Both the position numbers and the translations under genes were made by a program. Below are positions 33,586 to 42,002 of a DNA stretch of 64,000 nt, one piece after another (the first letter of the stretch is position 1; the number at the start of each line of letters is the position of its first letter). The stretch comes from an uncultured Bacilli bacterium. GTDB lineage: Bacteria > Bacillota_I > Bacilli_A > RF39 > UBA660. The notes under the pieces were generated by a model, which made no database searches, was not told the DNA's origin, and was given only the letters and a program-made list of their open reading frames with translations. The DNA lies in contig CASPWD010000003.1 of NCBI GenBank assembly GCA_949425635.1, forward strand, positions 124,001-188,000. Reading direction: 5' to 3'.

Positions 33586-33657
33586 AAGTAGTGGGACAGC
33601 AGTTGACTGTTTCCAAGTAATCACCCCCTGATATAAATACTTGGATTACCACTACTT
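33586..33657 (+). ncRNA. candidate three-way-junction RNA element
   Basis: No ORF is present. AAGTAGTGG (33586) pairs with CCACTACTT (33649), 9 bp perfect. Inside lie a small hairpin ACAG/CTGT and a perfect 8-bp stem TCCAAGTA (33612)/TACTTGGA (33638) with the loop ATCACCCCCTGATATAAA. The T run after the outer stem is short (TTTTA). It could be a leader element of the HNH-type gene or a small RNA. It matches no class that I recognise. Confidence 0.5.
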
Positions 33658-33677
33658 TTAGTATAGAGGTAATGTAT

Positions 33678-34172
33678 ATGAGTGATAATAAATCTGTTAG
33701 AAAAAGATTAGAAAAGATTTATGGTAGGATATGTATGATAGAAGAAGCAGGAATAAGATATATACCAATAGAGAAAAGAAAAACTATTAGAGGGTATAGA
33801 AGAGAACAGGATGAGATAACATATCACCATATAAAAGAAAAACATTTAGGAGGAAAAGCAACAATAGAGAATGGAGCATTGATAAAAAGATATAATCATG
33901 ATTGGTTACATTCATTACCAGATGAACAAAAAGAAGCTGTAAATAAAGAATTAATACATTTTAAATTAAAGATGTTGAATACATCAGAAGATGGTATAAT
34001 AGAAATAGATATTGCAAATATACCATTAGAATTTAATTTAGATGATTGTATTATAATACCTGTATATGATAATCAAAAGAAACCTAAATTTAACAGGGCA
34101 AAAGTTAAAAGAGAATTTAAAAGAAAAGTAGACGAGTATTATAATGAATTAGAGGATGAGGAAGAAAGATAA
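33678..34172 (+). CDS. HNH-type protein
   Basis: 164 residues from ATG 33678 (GAGGT 7 bases upstream). ITYHHIKEKHLGGKATIENG and YNHDWLHSL give the His-His, Asn and closing His pattern of an HNH nuclease with the LGG turn. Zinc Cys pairs are absent. The C-terminal third is very basic. Such HNH proteins in phages are homing enzymes or packaging-associated nucleases. It is preceded by a structured RNA and lies among small unknown genes. Confidence 0.72.
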   Translation: MSDNKSVRKRLEKIYGRICMIEEAGIRYIPIEKRKTIRGYRREQDEITYHHIKEKHLGGKATIENGALIKRYNHDWLHSLPDEQKEAVNKELIHFKLKMLNTSEDGIIEIDIANIPLEFNLDDCIIIPVYDNQKKPKFNRAKVKREFKRKVDEYYNELEDEEER

Positions 34173-34177
34173 TCAGG

Positions 34178-34207
34178 AATTACCAGAATTGATTTCTAGG
34201 GAATTTA
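34178..34207 (+). repeat. dispersed repeat, copy 1
   Basis: ATTACCAGAATTGATTTCTA lies at the core of a stretch of about 25 bases repeated at 45088-45117. Both copies begin a few bases after a stop codon and lie about 40-50 bases before the next start codon. CCAGAA and TTCT-A-GG could form a small bulged hairpin. Confidence 0.65.
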
Positions 34208-34246
34208 ATTGTAAAAGTATATAAAGTTATATCTTGGAGGATTATA

Positions 34247-34474
34247 ATGGAAAATAATACACAGATAATTGTTAATGAAATATTATCTAAATTAAAAGAT
34301 AGTGCCACTAATATAAAATATGATACAACAATGTCAGAAGAACATAAATTAGAAAGAATGAATGTATTATTAGACGTAATGCACTATACACAAAATATAA
34401 GAGAATATAGTCAGCTAATATTAGAACATGAGAGAAAGAAAAGAAGGATAAAAGAAAGGGGAAAGAAAGTATAA
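34247..34474 (+). CDS. hypothetical protein
   Basis: 75 residues, helical, ending in a strongly basic tail (LEHERKKRRIKERGKKV). TTGGAGG precedes it. The stop overlaps the next start. Function unknown. Confidence 0.72.
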   Translation: MENNTQIIVNEILSKLKDSATNIKYDTTMSEEHKLERMNVLLDVMHYTQNIREYSQLILEHERKKRRIKERGKKV

Positions 34475-35046
34475 TGTTATTTAATGAAGTATTAGTCAAT
34501 AGAATAAATAAAGAAGATTTTCCTGATAATACAAATAGTATTGTAATACCTTTAGACCCAAATTCAGAGTTGGCATATAATACAATTCATTTTTTTAAAA
34601 AAGACCATAGAGATGAAGGAGATATAAGACATAATATATTGAAAGTATATCAGTTATATTTAGATACACCCTTATTTGATAGTAGTATTATATTAGATAG
34701 AATAAATATATGTATAAAAGATGCTTGGAAAAATTATAATGATATAGGAAATAATATATGGTCACCTAGTTATAAAATTGGAAGTACATTAGATATAGCA
34801 ATAGTAGAATATGAAAAGTTAAAAATGATATATAGTCAAAATGAAGTAGATGATGATTATTTAAGAAGTTACAAATTAGACTATAAGGAAACTTTAAAAG
34901 AGTATATAGGTAGTGCTATCTTTGAATTGGAATCTAAAACAGTAATAATTGAAATGAAATATACAAAGAAACCAGCAGAAAATAAATTTATAAAAGATAT
35001 AAAAAATAAATTTTATGGAGAATATAATATAGATGTTGAAAGTTAG
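34474..35046 (+). CDS. hypothetical protein
   Basis: 190 residues. No recognised domain; acidic, helical, with a C-terminal KFIKDIKNKFYGEYNIDVES. AAAGGGG lies within the previous gene. A terminator follows. Confidence 0.75.
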   Translation: MLFNEVLVNRINKEDFPDNTNSIVIPLDPNSELAYNTIHFFKKDHRDEGDIRHNILKVYQLYLDTPLFDSSIILDRINICIKDAWKNYNDIGNNIWSPSYKIGSTLDIAIVEYEKLKMIYSQNEVDDDYLRSYKLDYKETLKEYIGSAIFELESKTVIIEMKYTKKPAENKFIKDIKNKFYGEYNIDVES

Positions 35047-35054
35047 AATGTTGA

Positions 35055-35089
35055 TATAGATAGGTTATAAAGCCTATCTATAATTTTTT
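35055..35089 (+). terminator. rho-independent terminator
   Basis: TATAGATAGG and CCTATCTATA form a 10-bp stem with an 8-nt loop and an ATTTTTT tail. Confidence 0.9.
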
Positions 35090-35110
35090 AAATAAATTTT
35101 GAAAAAACCC

Positions 35111-35139
35111 TTGACATATTTTAAAACTTATAGTATAAT
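35111..35139 (+). promoter_or_regulatory. sigma70-type promoter, conserved-spacer class
   Basis: TTGACA, TATTTTAAAACTTATAG, TATAAT, identical to the 506 and 10144 copies, with the same upstream AATAAATTTTGAAAAAACCC block as 10144. Confidence 0.93.
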
Positions 35140-35185
35140 CACATCATAGTAAGGAAATAATAATTTTGAAAAGGAGAGGTTCAAA

Positions 35186-35710
35186 ATGGACTATGTAAAG
35201 GAATGGAAAGAAAAAGAAGTAAAGTCAATATTAGAAGGTGCTGATGAATACAAAGATAAACTAAAACAGTTAGAAGAAGTAGAAAAACAAGCTGGTTATG
35301 ATTTAGATAAAGCAAAGATAGAATATAAAGAAAGAACAGGAGAAATTGCAGAATTGAAAAGATTAACACCAGTAGTTAAAGGATATGAGGATGAGGAATT
35401 AAATAGATTATATAAGATAAGAGAAAATGCAAAAGATGATTATTGGAAATATAGATATAGTAATGCACTATATAGAGATTACGCTTGGAGTAAAGATTTG
35501 GAAGAAAGAGCAAGAAAACTAGTAGATAAGCATTTTAATACATTACAAGCAAAAGTTGAAAAGAAAATAGGAACTATAATTAAAATAACATCTTTAGGAG
35601 GAGACGATTATAGATTTGAAGGGACAGAAGGAAATTGTAAAGTGGAAGTAATATTAGCAGGTGGATATAATATTCAAAGATTACACACAAGATGGATAAT
35701 AAAGAAATAG
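35186..35710 (+). CDS. hypothetical coiled-coil protein
   Basis: 174 residues. The first two thirds are a charged coiled coil (LKQLEEVEKQAGYDLDKAKIEY). The last 50 residues are beta-rich (IIKITSLGGDDYRFEGTEGNCKVEVI). AAGGAGAGG is well placed. Function unknown. Confidence 0.78.
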   Translation: MDYVKEWKEKEVKSILEGADEYKDKLKQLEEVEKQAGYDLDKAKIEYKERTGEIAELKRLTPVVKGYEDEELNRLYKIRENAKDDYWKYRYSNALYRDYAWSKDLEERARKLVDKHFNTLQAKVEKKIGTIIKITSLGGDDYRFEGTEGNCKVEVILAGGYNIQRLHTRWIIKK

Positions 35711-35724
35711 GGAGAGGAAATACT

Positions 35725-35997
35725 ATGTATATATTAAAAGGTTATAAGGACAATATATCAAAACAAGATACTACAAGTGCAAAAGTAGAATTATTTAATT
35801 ATGTTAGACAGTTAGAACAAAAAGGATGGATAGATGATATGATGGAGGGTGGGGTTATCTCACCTGATATTAGCACAATATTTTATTATAATAGAATGCC
35901 TTATGTAGGACAATTAGCTCAATTTAGAGCAAATGCAAGAGAACAATACAGAAAAACATGTGAAAATTTAAAGAAAGATTTTATTGAAGTTAAGTAA
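35725..35997 (+). CDS. hypothetical protein
   Basis: 90 residues from ATG 35725, chosen over 35692 because GAGAGG lies just upstream and the earlier start overlaps the preceding gene. No family is recognised. Confidence 0.72.
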   Translation: MYILKGYKDNISKQDTTSAKVELFNYVRQLEQKGWIDDMMEGGVISPDISTIFYYNRMPYVGQLAQFRANAREQYRKTCENLKKDFIEVK

Positions 35998-36017
35998 AAA
36001 GAGGTAGGAGTATTATT

Positions 36018-36569
36018 ATGGAAAATCAAACTATATTAAACAATAAACTAATAGCTGATTTAGATGCAGTTATTAAAGAAGGAATACAAATATTAAATGA
36101 AAGAACAGGAACAAAAATAAATAGTTATAGAGTAATAGGAGATAAAATAGAATTAGTAATAGATGAAGTTAATTCAATGGATGAAAAACATACAGTATTA
36201 AAAGATAGATTAGGTATAAAAGAAGAAACAAATTCTGTAACTAATAATACAATAGATAAGTTTAAATACAGATTAGATACGATATTAAAAGATGACTTTA
36301 GAGATTATACAATTAAATTTAGAGCATTAGATAATACAGGAGATATAATATTCATACATTTAGAAGTAAATATACCGACTATACCTTATCCTGTTAAAGT
36401 TAATTTTAAACTATATGAAGATGGATTTATTGATATGGGTTATATGCTATTTGGTGCAGAAGGAATAGATGAAAAATGGACTGCAACATCAATAGATAGC
36501 CAAAGATTTATAGAAGTTTTAAAAAGTATTAAGGCTTATTATCTATCAAAGAATGAACTATCAGAATAG
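36018..36569 (+). CDS. hypothetical protein
   Basis: 183 residues, acidic, helical N-terminus (about 1-85) and beta-rich C-terminus (YTIKFRALDNTGDIIFIHLEV). GAGGTAGG precedes it. It is the last gene before a late-type motif. Function unknown. Confidence 0.75.
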   Translation: MENQTILNNKLIADLDAVIKEGIQILNERTGTKINSYRVIGDKIELVIDEVNSMDEKHTVLKDRLGIKEETNSVTNNTIDKFKYRLDTILKDDFRDYTIKFRALDNTGDIIFIHLEVNIPTIPYPVKVNFKLYEDGFIDMGYMLFGAEGIDEKWTATSIDSQRFIEVLKSIKAYYLSKNELSE

Positions 36570-36575
36570 GTTATT

Positions 36576-36592
36576 GTAAAATATTAATGATG
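36576..36592 (+). promoter_or_regulatory. late-promoter-like motif, variant end
   Basis: GTAAAATATTAATGATG matches 16 of 17 positions. It is followed by a near-repeat of the tail, AATGAGG, which also serves as ribosome site, and lies 45 bases before ATG 36621. Confidence 0.65.
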
Positions 36593-36620
36593 ATATAAAA
36601 ATATAATGAGGTGAATTATA

Positions 36621-37370
36621 ATGTTTAAAAAAGATAATAGAATAAATTTAGTAGAAGCTACAAAAAGAGCTATATTAGAAAGTGAAACACCTGAACATAT
36701 TGCAAAAGAATTTTCAGCAGGTGTAAGGAAATTAGATGATATTGTTTCTGCTTGTAAGAAAATAGATGTAAGACAAACAATGATAGAAAGAACACCAGAT
36801 GGAAGTTGGCATATAATGACAACAGATAGAAAAGACTTATGTACTATAAGAGGAGATTATTTTACAGATAGTGAAATAGAAGATTTAAGAGATGATGGAT
36901 ATATCTATGAAAGAGATTTAGAAGAAAGTAATAAATTAGAAGAAAGTAATTCAATAGAATATTTTAAACAATTTAGTGATATTATAAATAAGTATTTACC
37001 TGAAGAAGGACAGGGAGATACAATGGCTAGTCAAATAGTAACAGCAGTAAATAAGTTAATATATAGATACTTTAATGATGGAGATTACTTTGATAATGTT
37101 ATTTCATACTTTGATTCTTATGAAGACCAATCTAGCTATGCAAACTGGTTAGATAAGTATTGCCCTGAAACATCAAGAATATTATATACTATAAAGGGTA
37201 TGGGAAATAGTAAAGATTACGAAGCATTATTAAAAGCACTAGCAGATATATGTTTTGATGAACAATTATTAGAAGAATATTCAAAGAAAAGTGCAGAAGG
37301 CGACATTTATGATTGCGATGGTAAATACCAAGTAGAAGAATATTATGAAGATGATGAAGATGAATATTAG
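36621..37370 (+). CDS. hypothetical protein, probable inner-virion protein
   Basis: 249 residues. A basic N-terminus, then an internal LEESNKLEESNS stretch near residue 108 resembling the (L/V/I)xE|S sites of the head-region polyproteins. A helical domain and a very acidic tail (EEYYEDDEDEY) follow. Because it follows a late-type motif and carries this site, I infer a virion-internal protein. No fold is recognised. Confidence 0.7.
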   Translation: MFKKDNRINLVEATKRAILESETPEHIAKEFSAGVRKLDDIVSACKKIDVRQTMIERTPDGSWHIMTTDRKDLCTIRGDYFTDSEIEDLRDDGYIYERDLEESNKLEESNSIEYFKQFSDIINKYLPEEGQGDTMASQIVTAVNKLIYRYFNDGDYFDNVISYFDSYEDQSSYANWLDKYCPETSRILYTIKGMGNSKDYEALLKALADICFDEQLLEEYSKKSAEGDIYDCDGKYQVEEYYEDDEDEY

Positions 37371-37395
37371 GATATAATTCAAATGATGTTAATAT

Positions 37396-37420
37396 ATGAG
37401 AGGTAGGTTATACCTCTCAT
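37396..37420 (+). terminator. hairpin, weak terminator
   Basis: ATGAGAGGTA and TACCTCTCAT form a perfect 10-bp stem with a 5-nt loop. The following CTTTAGTT is only a weak T tract. Confidence 0.6.
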
Positions 37421-37467
37421 CTTTAGTTATTGGGGGTAAATTTTTTAAATAAATTTTGAAAAAACCC

Positions 37468-37496
37468 TTGACATATTTTAAAACTTATTATAATAT
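37468..37496 (+). promoter_or_regulatory. sigma70-type promoter, conserved-spacer class
   Basis: TTGACA, TATTTTAAAACTTATTA and TAATAT at 17-bp spacing; overlapping TATAAT hexamers are also present. It has the shared upstream AATAAATTTTGAAAAAACCC block. Confidence 0.85.
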
Positions 37497-37531
37497 AATA
37501 ACATACTTAAAGAAAAGGAGGATTTGTAAGT

Positions 37532-37855
37532 ATGAAAAAAGTAAGAGGTAGGAAAGAGAATTTAGGTAAAAGGATTGATGAACTTCTATCATTAAAGAAT
37601 AAAGCAAAATATGAATCATCAAGATATACAGAAATGTATGTTGAAGATGTAGTTAAAGAAGCACAATCAACAATTACTAAACTTCAAGATAAATTAAACA
37701 TATTACAATCTAGTAATAAAGATACTAATGAAAAAGAAATAATTAGAGTTGTAGATGATATGTTTAATATATTAACCAGAGAACATCCTAGTTTAATTCA
37801 AGTTGAAAATGATTATACTTTTTGGAATGATTTGAACAAAAAGTTCAATGATTAG
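37532..37855 (+). CDS. hypothetical coiled-coil protein
   Basis: 107 residues, basic N-terminus then a helical coiled coil (VVKEAQSTITKLQDKLNILQ). AAAGGAGG precedes it. Function unknown. Confidence 0.75.
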   Translation: MKKVRGRKENLGKRIDELLSLKNKAKYESSRYTEMYVEDVVKEAQSTITKLQDKLNILQSSNKDTNEKEIIRVVDDMFNILTREHPSLIQVENDYTFWNDLNKKFND

Positions 37856-37868
37856 AAAGGAATGTATT

Positions 37869-38636
37869 ATGAAAAAGAAAAAATCAACAAATAAATTTAA
37901 GGCAAAGAAAGGAAAACACCTGAAAAGAAGAAGCTCTGATATATTTAAAACAAAAAGAAATATACCTTATAATGTAATTTTAAAGGTATTATTTATAATA
38001 GCATTATGTATAATAATTTATAATATGATAACAACTAAAGACGATTTAAAAGAAATCAATAATAGACTAAATGATGTAATAACAGTAATAGATAAAACAC
38101 AGACAGAACAAAATACATTAACAGATAAACAAATACAGTTAGAAGAAAATATGAAAATATTAGAAACATCTAAAGCAGAAAAGAAAGCTGAGGAAGAAAG
38201 AATTGCAAAAGAGAAGGCAGAAGCTGAAGAAAAAGCAAAGCAAGAAGCAATTAAATTAGCACAAGCAAAAACACAAGTAACTTCAAGAGGTGGAACTACA
38301 TCAAGAAGTAGTTCAACAGTAACATATTCATTAAACGAATATCAATCTTATGCAAGAGATTTATGTTTAAATACTTATGGATGGACTGAAAATGATTTTC
38401 AATGTTTAGTTAAGTTATGGAATAGAGAATCAGGATGGAATCCAAATGCACATAATAAATCATCAGGAGCTCATGGTATTCCACAATCACTACCAGCATC
38501 TAAAATGGCTAGTGAGGGTGCAGATTATTATACAAATGGAAAGACACAGATAAGATGGGGATTAAAATATATCAAAGGTAGATATGGTTCACCATCTAAT
38601 GCTTGGGCTCACTCTCAACAGAAAGGATGGTATTAG
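37869..38636 (+). CDS. membrane-anchored lytic transglycosylase (SLT-like)
   Basis: 255 residues from ATG 37869 (AAAGGA upstream; the 37848 start overlaps the previous gene). A basic N-terminus and one transmembrane helix (VILKVLFIIALCIIIYNMI, about 39-57) are followed by a long Ala/Glu/Lys coiled coil. The C-terminal SLT-type domain (DFQCLVKLWNRESGWNPNAHN) has the catalytic Glu in W-N-R-E-S, then the GAHGIPQSLPASKM and WGLKYIKGRYGSPSNAW motifs. It cleaves peptidoglycan glycan strands. As a non-late-type gene with a signal anchor it may act in lysis or be virion-borne; I cannot tell which. Confidence 0.9.
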   Translation: MKKKKSTNKFKAKKGKHLKRRSSDIFKTKRNIPYNVILKVLFIIALCIIIYNMITTKDDLKEINNRLNDVITVIDKTQTEQNTLTDKQIQLEENMKILETSKAEKKAEEERIAKEKAEAEEKAKQEAIKLAQAKTQVTSRGGTTSRSSSTVTYSLNEYQSYARDLCLNTYGWTENDFQCLVKLWNRESGWNPNAHNKSSGAHGIPQSLPASKMASEGADYYTNGKTQIRWGLKYIKGRYGSPSNAWAHSQQKGWY

Positions 38637-38639
38637 TTT

Positions 38640-38810
38640 ATGGAAGATGAAGAGGAATATTTTTGTAATAGATGTTGTCGACCAATAACAGAATATGAAT
38701 ATTATGATAATGTAGATGGTTATTGCCCAGAGTGTTATGAGGAAGTATGTTTAGATGATGAAGATTGGACGGATAATACTTACTTGGAAGATGAGGAAGA
38801 TGAATATTAA
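38640..38810 (+). CDS. small acidic Cys-rich protein
   Basis: A 56-codon frame missing from the track. FCNRCCRP and YCPECYEEVC form a small metal-binding ribbon flanked by acidic stretches (EDEEEY at the N-terminus and LEDEEDEY at the end). AAAGGATGG lies 11 bases upstream. Function unknown. Confidence 0.7.
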   Translation: MEDEEEYFCNRCCRPITEYEYYDNVDGYCPECYEEVCLDDEDWTDNTYLEDEEDEY

Positions 38811-38813
38811 AAT

Positions 38814-38842
38814 AAAAGAGTAGTTATATACTACTCTTTTTT
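38814..38842 (+). terminator. rho-independent terminator
   Basis: AAAAGAGTAGT and ACTACTCTTTT form an 11-bp stem with a 5-nt loop and a T tail. Confidence 0.92.
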
Positions 38843-38980
38843 GTTATAAAGATGTTATATATTATGTATGATATATTTTATTTTCTTTTCATATATCATA
38901 TTCATCTTCATTTTATGTATCACTCATAAGATACATTTGTTTTATTTTTTATTTGTCAAAGTACGAATACAGAGATTTTG
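38843..38980. other. gene-free intergenic region with hairpins
   Basis: No supported ORF on either strand. TATGATATAT (38867)/ATATATCATA (38891) is a perfect 10-bp inverted repeat, and ATGTATC (38915)/GATACAT (38930) a 7-bp one. The + strand here is strongly pyrimidine-rich, unlike the purine-rich coding strand around it. Terminators bound it on both sides. It may be a relic, a minus-strand small RNA or a recombination boundary. Confidence 0.5.
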
Positions 38981-39016
38981 AAAAAGAACCCACTAACTTA
39001 GGCAGGGTTCTTTTTC
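38981..39016 (+). terminator. rho-independent terminator
   Basis: AAAAAGAACCC and GGGTTCTTTTT form an 11-bp stem with a 13-nt loop. A-rich and T-rich flanks mean it could work in both directions. Confidence 0.88.
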
Positions 39017-39046
39017 TATGGGTATCTAAAATCTAATACCAAAATA

Positions 39047-39063
39047 GTAAAATATTAATGAGG
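39047..39063 (+). promoter_or_regulatory. late-promoter-like motif GTAAAATATTAATGAGG
   Basis: Exact copy, 67 bases before ATG 39114 and upstream of the portal gene. Confidence 0.75.
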
Positions 39064-39113
39064 GTAAAGCCCTTGAATAATTTTAAAATTAGAGAGGTAG
39101 GAGGAAGATATCC

Positions 39114-39587
39114 ATGAAACAATTAACAAAACAAGACATTTTAAATAAACTTTATGAAATTGCAGAAAAAGAAAAATTAGATTTTACAAGAGAGGTTCAA
39201 AAAACTATTAGAAATGAAGTAGTACCTATGGAGGTTATAAAGATATTAAATAAGTATGATAAATCTTTTTTACCAATATATGATACATATAATGCTGTAT
39301 ATCTAAAAAGATTTAATAACCCATTATATAGGAATTTAAGAAACCCATATATAGATGTAAAGGAAGCAGCAATAGCATTAAGCTCATTAGTTACTAAAAT
39401 GCTAATAAGTATAAGTAAAATGCCAAAAGAAGATATATCAATATTTTCTACTGTAATGAACATTTCAGGAATAAATCTAGCAATAACAAATTATGCAATT
39501 TATGGAAAAGAAGATGAAATTATGGAACAACATAGACAAGTAAGAGAGTTATTGGAATTGTTATTTTTAGAAGATAAGGAGGATTAG
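39114..39587 (+). CDS. hypothetical protein upstream of portal
   Basis: 157 residues, helical, ending in an acidic LLELLFLEDKED. It has a late-type motif upstream and AGGAGG, and ends one base before the portal gene. The position suggests a head or packaging component, such as a small neck or scaffold-related protein, but no family is recognised. Confidence 0.75.
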   Translation: MKQLTKQDILNKLYEIAEKEKLDFTREVQKTIRNEVVPMEVIKILNKYDKSFLPIYDTYNAVYLKRFNNPLYRNLRNPYIDVKEAAIALSSLVTKMLISISKMPKEDISIFSTVMNISGINLAITNYAIYGKEDEIMEQHRQVRELLELLFLEDKED

Positions 39588-39588
39588 A

Positions 39589-41478
39589 ATGGGTTTTAGA
39601 GATAGAATAAAAAAGTTGACAGAAGATACATTTAAAGTAAGAATAATACCTAAACAAACTCCTAGAGATAGTATGGCAATAACATCTGAAAAAAATTCAT
39701 TACCTAACCAAGTTGATGAAGCAATAGATAGTGGAAAAAGAATTGACCTATCAGGTTTGAGAGATTTGATGACATTAAAGACAGATAGAAATGAACAATA
39801 TAAAGCATACGAGGAGATGGTTGCAGATGGTAGAATAGGTGCTGCAGTTGAAATGTATGCTAATGATACAGTACAACAAAGTGCTGATGGAAGTGTTATT
39901 TGGGTTGAAAGTGATGATAAAGATGTAGCAGCCTATGGTAATAAGCTTATAGAAGACTTAAACATAGACCAGAATTTATGGAGCTGGGCATATTGCTTAT
40001 GGTTATATGGAGATGTTTATCTTGAATTATTTGAGAATACATCAACTTTAGGAAATAAACCAACATTATTAACAGAACCAATTAATCATAATGCTAATTT
40101 CCAGAAACAATTAGAAATAGAAGGTGCATATCTTGAAAGGTATATAGAGAAAGTACCAAATCCAGCAGATTTATATGACTTACAATTCAAAGGCAAAACA
40201 AGTGGGTATGTAAGGTCAAGAGAACCATTAGTAGCCACATACAAAAATAGAATAAATACCTATAATGTTACATCATCAACTGAAAAGATAGATATAATGT
40301 CTCCTATGAAGTTTGTACATATATGTTTATCTCCTAATATAACACGATACCCTGAAAAATTTAGTATAGTACAAGATACAGATAAGGTAAAAGATAAAAA
40401 TGGAAATATAACATCAAGTAATGAACAAGTACATGAAAATTCAACATATACAGTTTTAAGAGGACAATCAATGCTAGAAAATGTATATGGACCTTATCAA
40501 GCATTAAAACTAAAAGAAGATAGTATATTATTAGAAAGAATAACAAAGGCTTCTATTACAAGAATTATACAAATAGAATTAGGTGATATGCCTGAAAGTC
40601 AAAAAGATAGAGTATTAAGAGATTTAAAAGAACAAATAGAGCAACAACTTCAAATGAATAAAATATCAGGAGATGTAAATAGTAGAGCAAGTGCTAATCC
40701 AACAGAGAATATAATATATACAACTACTAAAAATGGTAAAGGTGTAATTAATACAGTAAATATTGGTGGAGAAGCAGATTTAGGAAATATGGAAGATATT
40801 ACCCAATCTGAAAATAAATTATATGGTTCTCTACAAGCAAATAAAGCAGCTTTAGGTGCAGATATGGATGGTACAGGTTTAAGTAATGGTGGTTCACTAA
40901 CTGAATTAAATGCTATATATGCTAAAAGAATAACAAGAGGACAAAATGCAATAATATCAGGTATAACTACACTTATAAATATATTTGCATTAAGAGAAGG
41001 GTTATCAGAAACTCATGTAAACAATTTCACTGTTAGAATGGTTAAACCAGTTACATCTGAAGATACAAGAAGAGATGAATTATTATCTAATAAAATTAGA
41101 AATGTTGGAGATTTATTAAATCTTATTAGTGATAAAGATATGGTTGATACATTACCTAGATTAAGAATTATTGCACAGTTGATGGTAGATTACTTATCAC
41201 AACAAGAAATTGCTGACATACTAAATGAAATTATAGAACAAAAAGAAACAGAAGTTGATGAAGAAGAAACAGATACAGAAGGAACTTTTGATAGTATATC
41301 TACAAGTGGTGGTGGAATGTCAGGACCAAAACCAATGGGAAATGAAAAAGGACCAGATTTGGATAGTGGATTAGGTGAACCTAATATGCCAGATTTAGAT
41401 AATAGTGAATCAGACGTTAGTGCAGGTTCAAGTGATGAAATAGACTTATCAAGTATAGAAGGAGAAGACTTATTATAA
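39589..41478 (+). CDS. portal protein (T4 gp20-like)
   Basis: 629 residues. DRNEQYKAYEEMVADGRIGAAVEMYANDTVQ, YGDVYLELFEN, FVHICLSPNITRYPEKF, VLRGQSMLENVYGPYQALKLKEDS and then GVINTVNIGGEADLGNMEDI with a NKLYGSL segment match the clip, wing, stem and crown order of gp20-type portals. The C-terminal 80 residues are acidic and Gly/Pro-rich. It forms the dodecameric ring at the capsid vertex through which DNA enters and the tail attaches. AAGGAGG precedes it. Confidence 0.9.
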   Translation: MGFRDRIKKLTEDTFKVRIIPKQTPRDSMAITSEKNSLPNQVDEAIDSGKRIDLSGLRDLMTLKTDRNEQYKAYEEMVADGRIGAAVEMYANDTVQQSADGSVIWVESDDKDVAAYGNKLIEDLNIDQNLWSWAYCLWLYGDVYLELFENTSTLGNKPTLLTEPINHNANFQKQLEIEGAYLERYIEKVPNPADLYDLQFKGKTSGYVRSREPLVATYKNRINTYNVTSSTEKIDIMSPMKFVHICLSPNITRYPEKFSIVQDTDKVKDKNGNITSSNEQVHENSTYTVLRGQSMLENVYGPYQALKLKEDSILLERITKASITRIIQIELGDMPESQKDRVLRDLKEQIEQQLQMNKISGDVNSRASANPTENIIYTTTKNGKGVINTVNIGGEADLGNMEDITQSENKLYGSLQANKAALGADMDGTGLSNGGSLTELNAIYAKRITRGQNAIISGITTLINIFALREGLSETHVNNFTVRMVKPVTSEDTRRDELLSNKIRNVGDLLNLISDKDMVDTLPRLRIIAQLMVDYLSQQEIADILNEIIEQKETEVDEEETDTEGTFDSISTSGGGMSGPKPMGNEKGPDLDSGLGEPNMPDLDNSESDVSAGSSDEIDLSSIEGEDLL

Positions 41479-41496
41479 TAAGGAGGTGGTGTAGTA

Positions 41497-41919
41497 TTGA
41501 AATTAAACATTATACAAGAATGTGATAGTGGTTTTACTCAACCATCAGCAGTTAGTAATATAAGAAAAGATGTATTTAAGAAAAAAGTTGAGGAAGCCTC
41601 TATTGATAAAAATTCTAAAGATGCAGGTATTCAATTTAGAGATTTAGTTGAAAAAACACAAGATGAAATAAATGACTATATAGATATATCTGGGTGGGAT
41701 AATATTCCTAATAAAGTAAGAATAGCTTTAAAGAAATTTCAAAATGAATTTGATAGAGTTATAAATGAATATAGTACACCACCTAGAGAAATACCTCTAT
41801 ATAAATTGTGGAAAATGCTAACAGATGAGGAACAAGATAAATTACTACAATTAGTTGAAAATTTAAGCCATTTACTAGATGATGGATTTATAGTTAAGAA
41901 TGAAAGAAAAAGAATTTAA
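41497..41919 (+). CDS. hypothetical head-region protein
   Basis: 140 residues from TTG 41497, with AGGAGG 10 bases upstream. Helical, with W-G and PP motifs in the centre (ISGWDNIPNKVRIALKKFQ). It directly follows the portal gene, where a T4-type gp67, protease or scaffold gene would be expected, but no protease motif is visible. Confidence 0.72.
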   Translation: MKLNIIQECDSGFTQPSAVSNIRKDVFKKKVEEASIDKNSKDAGIQFRDLVEKTQDEINDYIDISGWDNIPNKVRIALKKFQNEFDRVINEYSTPPREIPLYKLWKMLTDEEQDKLLQLVENLSHLLDDGFIVKNERKRI

Positions 41920-41937
41920 TAAATTTTAAAAAAATAC

Positions 41938-41966
41938 TTGACATATTTTAAAACTTATAATATACT
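41938..41966 (+). promoter_or_regulatory. sigma70-type promoter, conserved-spacer class
   Basis: TTGACA, TATTTTAAAACTTATAA, TATACT, 17-bp spacing, followed by the short palindrome CTCTTTAAAGAG. Confidence 0.87.
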
Positions 41967-42002
41967 CTTTAAAGAGTTAAAAATTTGAAAGGGGCTTTTA
42001 AA

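Noticed and set aside
33586-33657. Hammerhead ribozyme
   Set aside because: The loop contains CTGATA, but the conserved CUGANGA and GAAA core and a cleavage site are missing.
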